Positions 1 to 6,075 of a stretch of DNA of 7,685 nt are shown one piece after another. The translations under genes were made by a program, and so were the position numbers. The notes beneath the pieces are model-generated. The model ran no database searches. It was not told the DNA's origin and saw only the letters and a program-made list of their open reading frames with translations. Position 1 is the first letter of the stretch. Each line of letters starts with the position of its first letter. The DNA lies in assembly GCA_964513415.1 (NCBI GenBank), contig CAZEMX010000091.1, forward strand, positions 1 to 7,685, written 5' to 3'. This stretch comes from Methanomethylicus sp964513415. Lineage in GTDB: Archaea; Thermoproteota; Methanomethylicia; Methanomethylicales; Methanomethylicaceae.

Positions 1-914
1 TCTACCGGGACCGGTTCGGCGTCTGCCCGCTCTACTACCAACTGTACCCCTTCGTCGCAGTCTCTTCGGAGCGGCGCCGCCTCTACCGACCCATTGAAGT
101 CCCCGCGCACGGGCGCGTCATCATCGATGTGCGCAGGCGTAAGGCGAAGACCTCAGTGCTCCGACTCTACGGCGCGACCAACCAGTTCCCCCGGCCCGCA
201 GTCGCTGCCGAACTGCTTATCGAGTCAGTGCTCTCTCGCTTCAACCACTCCGAGGTTGCTGTCGGGCTTGCGCTCTCGGGCGGGCTCGACTCGTCGCTCG
301 TCGCCATGGCACTGAGGGCTGCGGGAGGTTCCTTCGCCGAGTACATCTGCACCGGGTACAGTCTAGAGAGCGATGACTTCCGCTACGCGTCGATCCTCGC
401 TGACTGGTTGGGCGTCGAACTGAGGCAGGTGCTTATCGAACCCGACCCGCCCGAGGCCGCCCGCATCGTCGAGCACATGGACGCTCCCGAGTTCTCTGCG
501 ATGCGATGGAGAGGAGCGCTGCGGTCCTGGTTCGTCGCGAAGCATGCGCGCTCGACGGTGCTGCTGACAGGGGATGGTGCTGACGAGTTGCTGGGCGGAT
601 ACCCCTCTCATGCGCGCGCCCTCGCGCGGGCGCCCGCAGCGCGCTGGCGAGCGAACGCGAAGCGCTTGTCTACGTTGAAGTCGATGCAGCACTTCAACAA
701 CGACCGAACAAACAAGATGGGGATGGCGCACAGCAAGGAGTACCGCAGTCCCTTCCTGGCTTCTCACCTGAGCCAGGTCCTCCTCGCGCAAGATTACCAG
801 GAGGGCAAGCAACTGCTCCGCCGGGTCGCTGAGTACCTGGGGATGCCCAACGCAGTCTATAACCGACCCGAGAAGTACAGCCCCGACGAACTCGCCATCA
901 CCGCGCTCCCATGA
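1..914 (+). CDS. Asparagine-synthetase-like glutamine amidotransferase, 5' end outside the window
   Basis: The gene is open from the first complete codon at position 3 and ends in TGA at 912-914, giving 303 visible residues. The first residues, RDRFGVCPLYY, match the end of the class II glutaminase domain of AsnB, so the N-terminal catalytic cysteine lies upstream. The synthetase domain follows: an intact PP-loop SGGLDSS (276-296), LLTGDGADELLGGYP (561-605) and EYRSPFL near 740, all AsnB landmarks. In the family, glutamine-derived ammonia attacks an adenylated carboxylate to make an amide. Adding the missing glutaminase part gives roughly 400 residues, shorter than bacterial AsnB (about 550). 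The stop overlaps the QueC-like start, and DpdA follows, so I infer a role in 7-deazaguanine base synthesis (for example carboxylate to amide) rather than asparagine supply. The family call is firm; the substrate is a guess. The GTG at 129 is internal, not the start. Confidence 0.88.
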   Translation, partial: YRDRFGVCPLYYQLYPFVAVSSERRRLYRPIEVPAHGRVIIDVRRRKAKTSVLRLYGATNQFPRPAVAAELLIESVLSRFNHSEVAVGLALSGGLDSSLVAMALRAAGGSFAEYICTGYSLESDDFRYASILADWLGVELRQVLIEPDPPEAARIVEHMDAPEFSAMRWRGALRSWFVAKHARSTVLLTGDGADELLGGYPSHARALARAPAARWRANAKRLSTLKSMQHFNNDRTNKMGMAHSKEYRSPFLASHLSQVLLAQDYQEGKQLLRRVAEYLGMPNAVYNRPEKYSPDELAITALP

Positions 915-1441
915 AACCGACCTTTGCTCTCCTCTACAGCGGCGGCGTCTATAGCACCGTCGCGTTGCTTCGGGCTATCGCTGAAGGTAAGCGCCCGCTA
1001 CTCCTGCACTTCCGCACCGAGTGCCCGGGATGGAAGGGGGAGCTTGATGCAGTGAACTACTACGCGGCGTACTACGCCTGCGAGCTTCGCGCGGTCAAGC
1101 TCCCTTACGACAGCCCGGTCACCTTCGCCATGGAGGAGGCTGCGGTGCTGCGCTCTGCCTACGAACAGGCACGGCTCTTCGGTCTCAACGCGGTGGTACT
1201 AGGTCGGCGCACCTTCCTGACCCAGTTCCCCCCGCCGCTGCAAGAGCAAGCGGTGCCTCGTCTCTACATCCCCGAGCACGAGGCGAACGACGACGAGCTT
1301 CGGCAGTACGCAGCCTACGACTCGGGCAACATTTTCACTCGCTCCTTCTCGTGCAACTTGAGTTACAACGAGATTCACTGCGAGAAGTGCAGCAAGTGTC
1401 GCGAGCGGCGCGCCTTCTTCGCTCGCGCCCGGGAGCACTGA
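911..1441 (+). CDS. QueC-like PP-loop protein with altered nucleotide-binding motif
   Basis: This is a 176-residue protein whose ATG overlaps the upstream stop (ATGA); no Shine-Dalgarno is visible, so translation is probably coupled. QueC makes preQ0 from 7-carboxy-7-deazaguanine using ATP and ammonia. Two things point to the QueC family: an N-terminal PP-loop-like segment LLYSGGVYS (residues 7-15), and a C-terminal zinc site C148-x8-C157-x2-C160-x2-C163 followed by basic residues, which has the spacing of the QueC zinc motif. Two things are odd. The conserved Asp of SGGxDS is Tyr14 (codon TAT, 950-952), and the QueC P-x-RN segment is not recognisable. The protein is also shorter than typical QueC (about 220 residues). 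It may be a base-recognition or partner subunit for the AsnB-like enzyme, a QueC with altered chemistry, or inactive. The family is fairly sure; the activity is not. Confidence 0.8.
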   Translation: MKPTFALLYSGGVYSTVALLRAIAEGKRPLLLHFRTECPGWKGELDAVNYYAAYYACELRAVKLPYDSPVTFAMEEAAVLRSAYEQARLFGLNAVVLGRRTFLTQFPPPLQEQAVPRLYIPEHEANDDELRQYAAYDSGNIFTRSFSCNLSYNEIHCEKCSKCRERRAFFARAREH

Positions 1442-2382
1442 TGACGCTGCGCTACTTTCTCTCGGGCGCTTCGGGCATCAGGCAAGAGGTGCTGCCCCGG
1501 GTCGCAGCGCTCATCCCCTACCGACTGCTCTCCATGCACTCGGCGTTCAAGGGGAACACGAAAGTCTGGACTGCGGTCTCGCACCATCCAGACTCTGGCA
1601 TGAAGGAAGTCATGCTCGACTCGGGCGCATTCACCGCGTTCACCAAGGGGCACAAGGTCGAGCTTAATGACCTAATCGCGACCTACGACGACACGATCCG
1701 CAAGCTCAATCCGAAGTTGCAGATATGGCTCATCAATCTCGACGTGATCCCGGGCGAGTATGGTCGGGTCGCCGAGCCAAAGGAGGTCGCGGAAGCGCTG
1801 CAACGAAGCGACGATAACTACAAGATCCTGAAGAAGCGCTACGGATCGCGCGTGCTCCCTGTCTATCACCAGACGGAACCCACCTCACGCCTGCATGCGG
1901 TCACCGCGATGAACGACTTCATCGCCATGGGCTTCCGCCAGGACTTCGCAGAGGAGCACCGTATCAGGTGCGCCGAGGAGTCGCTCGAGTATACGATAAG
2001 CAAGGGCGTCCTGGTGCACGGTCTTGCGACCACCGGCTACAAGATGCTCGCCCGCGCGCCCTTCGACACGGTCGACTCCGCCACCTGGCTCTACATCGCA
2101 GCGATGGGCGGGGTCAGCTACGTCAGCGAGCGAGGCACGCTTGACTCGATTGCCATATCCAACGAGTCGCCCGCGCAGCGTCAGTTACGACAGCACTACA
2201 AGACCCTGACCCACCACGAGCAGCAATGGATCCTCGAGCGCATCAAGGAAGCGGGGACCTGCTATGACGAGGTTTCCTCCGACCTGTCCTACCGCATCCT
2301 CTTCAACGCGCATCAAATGCGCGAGTGGTTGAAGTCGTACAAACGCCCGACCATCAAACGTGACCAAGGACTGTTCGCATGA
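1441..2382 (+). CDS. dpdA: DpdA-like 7-deazaguanine DNA transglycosylase
   Basis: This 313-residue protein resembles phage DpdA, a relative of tRNA-guanine transglycosylase that swaps guanine in DNA for preQ0 or a derivative. The segments that support this are LDSGAFTAF (59-67, with Asp60 in the place of the TGT DSGGFQ aspartate), LINLDVIPG (97-105), VLPVYHQTE (138-146), VHGLATTG (192-199) and VDSATW (211-216). Asp212 is the likely nucleophile by analogy. I see no TGT-type zinc cysteine cluster, as expected if the substrate is DNA rather than tRNA. I chose the ATG at 1441: it has GGGAG at 1431-1435 and overlaps the previous stop by one base, whereas the ATG at 1351 would overrun the zinc site of the QueC-like gene. 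The upstream amidotransferase and QueC-like genes would supply the modified base. The C-terminus, DQGLFA, looks like a possible sliding-clamp-binding tail. A member of the TGT superfamily acting on another nucleic acid is the main alternative. Confidence 0.88.
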   Translation: MTLRYFLSGASGIRQEVLPRVAALIPYRLLSMHSAFKGNTKVWTAVSHHPDSGMKEVMLDSGAFTAFTKGHKVELNDLIATYDDTIRKLNPKLQIWLINLDVIPGEYGRVAEPKEVAEALQRSDDNYKILKKRYGSRVLPVYHQTEPTSRLHAVTAMNDFIAMGFRQDFAEEHRIRCAEESLEYTISKGVLVHGLATTGYKMLARAPFDTVDSATWLYIAAMGGVSYVSERGTLDSIAISNESPAQRQLRQHYKTLTHHEQQWILERIKEAGTCYDEVSSDLSYRILFNAHQMREWLKSYKRPTIKRDQGLFA

Positions 2383-3356
2383 TCGACACTGACCACCTCG
2401 AGTCGCTGCGACTCGCCTGCATGCTTTGCGAGTCGGGCGCTGCGGTCGAGCGCTTCAAGCACATCACCTTCGACGCCGGACAGGTGCGAGCCTTTAATGG
2501 GATCGTTGGTCTCCAGGCACCCTTCCCGCTCGAGGACGAGAAGTTCGCAGTCAACGAGGAGCGACTCGACCGTGCGCTGTCTGCATGCGCGGGCGAGGGA
2601 TTGACTGTCTCCTCGCTGAAGGAGCACCTCGTCTTTAAGCAAGGCAAGCTTACAATCAGGGTCCGAAAACTGGATCAAGACTCTGTCTATACCGCGCGCC
2701 TGGAGGTTCCGAAGAAGGAAGCTCGCGCTGACGCTACGGGCTTACGCGGAGCGCTAGAACGAGTCGCGCCTTTTGTCAGTGCGGACGCGTCGCGACCGTG
2801 GTCGACTGCAGCATTAGTCAACGGAGACTATGTCTACGCGACCAACAACCTGTCGCTGGTGCGGACTCAGTTCTACCTCCCCTTCGCCATGAAGATCCCG
2901 TCCCCGGCGATCCCGGTGCTCCTCGCGCTACCGAACATCGACTGGGTCGCGCGCACCGACACGCAACTGTTCGCGGGGTACAAGCGAATCGTCGTCTCGT
3001 TCCCCGAGCACGCGGGCGACTGGCCTGATGTCGGTGCGATGTTCAAGCCGATGCCGAAGAAGATGGAACCGCTCGATGAGGAGTTGCTTGCTGCGGCCAA
3101 GACAGTCGAGAAGTTCGCGGATCGCTTCGTCACACTCTCCCCGTCAAGCATGGAGGGGAAGACCGCGAACATCGAAAGCGAGTACGAAGTCAGCGTGAAG
3201 AAGGGCGCAGGGACCTACTCCGCCCGGTTGCTCTCGCTGGTGCTCAGCGTTGCAACGCACGGGGACTTCTCGACTTATCCGAAGCCCGTGTTCTTCGCGG
3301 GTGAGGAGTTGCAGGGGATCGCGGTGGGCGTGAAGCCCGAGCAGGCCGCGGCATGA
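2379..3356 (+). CDS. Sliding-clamp-like DNA polymerase processivity factor
   Basis: This is a 325-residue protein, slightly shorter than bacterial beta clamps (about 366). The best evidence is the central block SRPWSTAALVNGDYVYATNN (138-157) followed by LSLVRTQF, the strand-turn-strand pattern seen in phage DnaN-like clamps, where the conserved form is roughly RPW...g.yayATn...lvR. The C-terminal segment PVFFAGEELQGIAVGVKP resembles the closing strands of a clamp, although the protein then runs on into a short Ala-rich tail. Many alternating hydrophobic stretches agree with an all-beta-rich ring subunit. The family encircles DNA and tethers polymerase and other fork proteins. The ATG at 2379 overlaps the dpdA stop and has AAGGA at 2366-2370, 8 bases upstream. 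Its place before the polymerase gene supports a replication role. Sequence similarity is modest, so the call rests on these motifs plus context. Confidence 0.72.
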   Translation: MIDTDHLESLRLACMLCESGAAVERFKHITFDAGQVRAFNGIVGLQAPFPLEDEKFAVNEERLDRALSACAGEGLTVSSLKEHLVFKQGKLTIRVRKLDQDSVYTARLEVPKKEARADATGLRGALERVAPFVSADASRPWSTAALVNGDYVYATNNLSLVRTQFYLPFAMKIPSPAIPVLLALPNIDWVARTDTQLFAGYKRIVVSFPEHAGDWPDVGAMFKPMPKKMEPLDEELLAAAKTVEKFADRFVTLSPSSMEGKTANIESEYEVSVKKGAGTYSARLLSLVLSVATHGDFSTYPKPVFFAGEELQGIAVGVKPEQAAA

Positions 3357-3517
3357 TGCTGCGCGTCGTCGCCCCGCACTTTGTAGCGGGGATCGTGCGC
3401 AGCGGCCCCGTCGCGCCGATCATTCGCTACATGAAGGGCTGGACACTGCGCGAGATTGAGAGCTACTGCGCGAAGAAAGGGTGGACGGTCGAACGCATGG
3501 AGGACCCTCTTGGTTAA
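3353..3517 (+). CDS. Small 54-residue phage protein of unknown function
   Basis: This short ORF runs from ATGATG (3353 or 3356) to TAA at 3515-3517. It starts inside the clamp stop (ATGA) and its end overlaps the next gene by 8 bases, which is how real genes are packed here. The protein begins with a hydrophobic stretch, LRVVAPHFVAGIV, and continues through APIIRYMKGWTLREIESYCAKK to a KGWTVERM segment rich in Trp and basic residues. I recall similar short proteins (start LRVVAPHFVAG, end KGW-V-) in phage replication regions, but no function is known to me. The predicted shape is a short hydrophobic strand and then one helix carrying Arg/Glu/Lys. No zinc residues or signal peptide are convincing. 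The coding call is good; the role is unknown. Confidence 0.72.
   Translation: MMLRVVAPHFVAGIVRSGPVAPIIRYMKGWTLREIESYCAKKGWTVERMEDPLG
3499..3503 (+). promoter_or_regulatory. Ribosome binding site selecting a TTG start
   Basis: GGAGG lies inside the end of the 54-residue ORF and is followed by a 6-base spacer and TTG at 3510. No ATG or GTG with comparable spacing exists in that frame, so this site is the reason for choosing the TTG start of the 63-residue zinc-finger-like gene. Confidence 0.7.
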
Positions 3518-3701
3518 AGACACCGCAGGCGTCTGCCGCATCTGTTCGCGCGAACTTCCGCTTGGCGAACCCAAGCGCATCGCGACCAACGGAGAGTTCA
3601 TGATCTGTCCGCACCACGCCCGCTGCGAACAGCGCGCACTGACTCCCATCCTCCGACGCCACCGCGCCAGCCTGGTCTACGTCAGCGGTAAGAAGGAGTA
3701 G
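3510..3701 (+). CDS. Small zinc-finger-like protein, TTG start
   Basis: This is a 63-residue protein. The TTG at 3510 is preferred because GGAGG (3499-3503) stands 6 bases upstream, and because starting at the ATG at 3456 would overlap most of the previous small gene. Cysteines are arranged as C9-R-I-C12, then about 20 residues, then C33-PHHAR-C39 with two histidines, a plausible single zinc knuckle. The C-terminal half is basic (RRHRASLVYVSGKKE), which would suit nucleic-acid contact. It lies 3 bases before the GTG of the polymerase gene and is presumably translated with it. A role in replication, or as a small regulator, is inferred from position only. HNH-like endonucleases also use CxxC pairs, but I see no HNH core in 63 residues. 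Confidence 0.72.
   Translation: MVKDTAGVCRICSRELPLGEPKRIATNGEFMICPHHARCEQRALTPILRRHRASLVYVSGKKE
3693..3698 (+). promoter_or_regulatory. Ribosome binding site for the polymerase GTG start
   Basis: AAGGAG lies at the very end of the preceding coding region, with a 6-base spacer to GTG at 3705. It supports the GTG as the polymerase start even though no ATG is nearby. Confidence 0.75.
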
Positions 3702-3704
3702 CGG

Positions 3705-5642
3705 GTGGCGCAACTGTTCGACGACGAGGGGCTGTTTTGGGTCCCCGAGCAGTACAAGCGAGAGCGCACGCCTGCGGACAAGAAGGCGAAGGCGCCCCGA
3801 GTCATGCATCCGATCCCCGAGACGGGATGGAAGCCGCGCCACGTCTTCCCCGACCTATCGGCTGCCCGAGCGATCAGTTTCGACACCGAGACCTACGACC
3901 CCGACCTGCTTACCCACGGGCCGGGAGCTTACCGGGACGGGTACATTGTCGGCGTCTCCGTTGCTGCCGATGACTTCTGCGCCTACTACCCGGTGCGTCA
4001 CACCATGGGCGAGAACCTGGACCCCGCTCCAGTCTTCGCCTGGCTGCAGGAACAACTCGGACGCCCGAAGCAGGCGAAGATTGGCGCAAACATCCTCTAC
4101 GACTTGGAGTTCCTTGCGGCGGCAGGCATCGAAGTTGCTGGCAAGTGCTACGACGTGCAGTTTGCTGACCCGCTCATCTACGAGTACGAGAACAGCTACT
4201 CCCTCGACGCCATCGCAGAACGCCGCCTCGGTCTGCACAAGGAGACTTCGCTCCTCTACCAGTGGTGCGCTGACGCGTACGGAGGACAGCCGGACGCGAA
4301 GCAGCGCGGGAACATCTGGCGCGCGCCCTCCGAGTTGGTGGGACCCTACGCCGAGGCCGATGCTCGCCTACCGCTCCTGATCCTGCGGGAGCAATGGAAG
4401 ATCCTGCGGTCAATGCAGCAACTCGAGATATTCGACCTCGAGTCGCGACTGATACCGATGCTCCTGCACATGCGCCAGCAGGGCGTGCCTATCAGCATCC
4501 CCCGGTGCAAGGAAATTGAGGACGAGTTGTCGGGCAAGATTGAAGTCATGCAGAAGGAGCTTGGCTTCAATGTTCACGCAGCCTCCGACATTGCGCGCAT
4601 GTGCGAGAACGAAGGCATTGTCTATCCACGCACAGCAAAAGGCGCACCGAGCTTCACCAAGGCCTGGCTCACTGAGGCCTCGCACCCAAAGCTTCGTGCG
4701 GTGACCGAGCTTCGCAAACTCTACAAGATGCGTGACACGTTCATTCGTGGCGCGCTGCTTTCGATGCACCGCAACGGACGCATCCACGCTCAGTTCAATC
4801 CACTACGCAGCGACAGCTACGGCACCGTCTCGGGACGCTTCTCGTCCTCGAACCCGAACCTCCAACAAGTGCCCGCCCGCGACGAGATATGGGGACCGAC
4901 CATTCGCAGCGCGTTTGTTCCTGACGACGGGCTCGCCTGGTACAAGCTCGACCTCTCGCAGATTGAGTTCCGACTTGGCGTGCACTATGGAGTCGGCGAG
5001 GGGATCGAGTCAGTGCGCGACCAGTACCGCGGTGACCCCAAGACCTCGTTCTACAAGCTCGCTGCGGCGTTGACGGGGCTCCCTTACCAGGAGGCGAAGT
5101 CGCTGTCGTTGGGTACGCTGTACGGGATGGGGCTACCGAAGTTCGCATCGATGATCGGCAAGAGTCTCGACGAGGCTAAGGAAATCTTTGCGCAGTACAA
5201 TGAGCGCCTACCCTTCATGCGCGCAACCTACGACCATTACTGCCAGCTAATCGAACGTCGCGGCGATATGAGCGAGTCGGGAGAGGGGTGGGTGCGAACG
5301 ATCGGCGGTCGCCTCTGTCACTTGAATGCCGGGTTCGAGCACAAGGGGCTAAACCGGATGCTACAAGGGTCGTGTGCTGACTGGATGAAACGCGCAATGC
5401 TCGAGGCTTGGGATGCGGGCTTATTCGATGTGCTGAAAATCTACTTAACGGTGCACGACGAACTCGACCAAGGCGTACCTCGCACATCTGAAGGAGCCGA
5501 GGCCGCCTCCGAGTTGTACCGTGTCCTGGTGAACGCTTATCATCTTGTCATCCCCGCGCGCGCCTCGGCATCGTTGGGATCAAGTTGGGGGCACCTGGAA
5601 GACGTTGAGGCCGAGGATCTTGAAAGGAGACTGTTAGCATGA
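3705..5642 (+). CDS. Family A (Pol I type) DNA polymerase with 3'-5' exonuclease
   Basis: This 645-residue phage replicative polymerase has no 5' nuclease domain. The proofreading domain comes first: Exo I FDTET (Asp60, Glu62), Exo II NILYD (Asn129 to Asp133) and Exo III YAEAD (Tyr215 to Asp219). The polymerase domain has GTVSGRFSSSNPNLQQVP, motif A DLSQIEFR (catalytic Asp416, steric-gate Glu421), motif B K465-SLSLGTLYG and motif C VHDE (His584, Asp585, Glu586). All metal-binding acids are present, so it should be active. At the position of E. coli Phe762 it has Leu469. At the position of E. coli Arg754, four residues before the O-helix lysine, it has Tyr461, an unusual substitution. The GTG start has a good ribosome binding site. 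The N-terminus, MAQLFDDEGLFW, contains a possible clamp-binding peptide. The sliding-clamp-like gene lies upstream in the same operon, suggesting the two work as a pair. Confidence 0.97.
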   Translation: MAQLFDDEGLFWVPEQYKRERTPADKKAKAPRVMHPIPETGWKPRHVFPDLSAARAISFDTETYDPDLLTHGPGAYRDGYIVGVSVAADDFCAYYPVRHTMGENLDPAPVFAWLQEQLGRPKQAKIGANILYDLEFLAAAGIEVAGKCYDVQFADPLIYEYENSYSLDAIAERRLGLHKETSLLYQWCADAYGGQPDAKQRGNIWRAPSELVGPYAEADARLPLLILREQWKILRSMQQLEIFDLESRLIPMLLHMRQQGVPISIPRCKEIEDELSGKIEVMQKELGFNVHAASDIARMCENEGIVYPRTAKGAPSFTKAWLTEASHPKLRAVTELRKLYKMRDTFIRGALLSMHRNGRIHAQFNPLRSDSYGTVSGRFSSSNPNLQQVPARDEIWGPTIRSAFVPDDGLAWYKLDLSQIEFRLGVHYGVGEGIESVRDQYRGDPKTSFYKLAAALTGLPYQEAKSLSLGTLYGMGLPKFASMIGKSLDEAKEIFAQYNERLPFMRATYDHYCQLIERRGDMSESGEGWVRTIGGRLCHLNAGFEHKGLNRMLQGSCADWMKRAMLEAWDAGLFDVLKIYLTVHDELDQGVPRTSEGAEAASELYRVLVNAYHLVIPARASASLGSSWGHLEDVEAEDLERRLLA

Positions 5643-6064
5643 AAGTATGGTGCATTACCCGTACTCGGGAGGATGGGAGTCCCGAACAGCGGTTTACGAT
5701 GGACGAGTCGGAAGCGAGTCGCTGGCGCAACCTGAAGGATACGAGCGGCATGCCGATGGCGCAAGTGCAGGAGTTCGTAGCGGTTGCGGCTGCTCCTGTC
5801 CCTGCGATGACTGACGAGACGAAGCCGACGACGGGACCGTGTACGCACGATGCTTCGGACCGCGAAGTGGTAGCGGTCGCGGACGGAATGTGCCCGATCT
5901 GCCTCGCCGCCCGCGTGGCCGCGCTGGAGGCGGGATTGCGCAACTTGATCGGATTCCTCGAAATAGCGGCGGTCATGCCCGACGCCATCGGCAAGCAACT
6001 GATCGCGCAATGGGACGGCCCCGAGTTGACCGCCGCCCGCGCCCTCTTGGAGCCGACGCCATGA
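5639..6064 (+). CDS. Mosaic small protein with zinc-ribbon-like motif and coiled segment
   Basis: This is a 141-residue protein of unknown function. The ATG overlaps the polymerase stop (ATGA) and has GGAGA at 5626-5630, 8 bases upstream. It appears to be two modules. Residues 1-56 begin MKVWCITRTREDGSPEQRF and end in a VQEFV helix and an Ala/Pro linker. Residues 57-141 begin with an internal MTDETKP, which is also found in the next gene, and carry C68-x-H70 then C85-PI-C88, directly followed by LAARVAALEAGLRNLI, a short amphipathic or coiled helix. The tail AARALLE also recurs in the next gene. The internal Met57 has no ribosome binding site, so the MTDET block looks like a former gene start that was fused in frame. 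A zinc-binding adaptor is plausible; nothing shows an enzyme. Confidence 0.75.
   Translation: MKVWCITRTREDGSPEQRFTMDESEASRWRNLKDTSGMPMAQVQEFVAVAAAPVPAMTDETKPTTGPCTHDASDREVVAVADGMCPICLAARVAALEAGLRNLIGFLEIAAVMPDAIGKQLIAQWDGPELTAARALLEPTP
5807..5840 (+). repeat. Direct repeat, copy 1 (MTDETKP block)
   Basis: This 34-base block encodes MTDETKPTTGP and matches 6277-6310 at 33 of 34 positions; the difference is a/c near its 3' part. The flanking bases do not match. It marks the beginning of a partly duplicated gene unit. Confidence 0.9.
5903..5919 (+). repeat. Direct repeat, copy 1 (AARVA block)
   Basis: The 17-base stretch ctcgccgcccgcgtggc is identical at 6496-6512. In both places it opens the segment encoding RVAALEA-x-L, and beyond the identical core the codons diverge while the protein stays similar. 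Confidence 0.85.
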
Positions 6065-6075
6065 GCGACGACACG
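6032..6075 (+). repeat. Direct repeat spanning a stop/start junction, copy 1
   Basis: The block begins gccgcccgcgc (tail AARALLE of one gene) and runs through the overlapping stop/start into ATGAGCGACGACACG (start MSDDT of the next gene). The same arrangement recurs at 6601-6641, where the part before the ATG is 3 bases shorter. Confidence 0.8.

Noticed and set aside
363..812. 149-residue open frame on the minus strand
   Set aside because: It lies wholly opposite the AsnB-like synthetase domain, whose motifs fix the coding frame. Arg/Leu/Val-rich composition is typical of an antisense shadow in high-GC DNA.
1..914. Ordinary asparagine synthetase for amino acid supply
   Set aside because: Not excluded by sequence, but the shorter length and the operon with QueC-like and DpdA-like genes make a nucleotide-modification role more likely.
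1351..1440. Upstream ATG extending DpdA by 30 residues
   Set aside because: The extension covers the zinc-cysteine coding part of the QueC-like gene and has no family similarity. ATG 1441 has a ribosome binding site and a one-base stop/start overlap.
911..2382. Host-type queuosine tRNA modification genes
   Set aside because: The transglycosylase has DpdA-type segments (DSGAFTAF, HGLATTG, VDSATW) and no TGT zinc cluster, and the setting is a phage replication operon.
3372..3391. GC-rich hairpin as a terminator
   Set aside because: The 6-base-pair stem with 8-base loop lies inside a coding region and has no T-run after it. Genes continue on the same strand.
5839..6060. Longer start for the Lar-like gene in frame 1
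   Set aside because: It would overlap most of the preceding gene in another frame. ATG 6061 has a ribosome binding site and an ATGA overlap.
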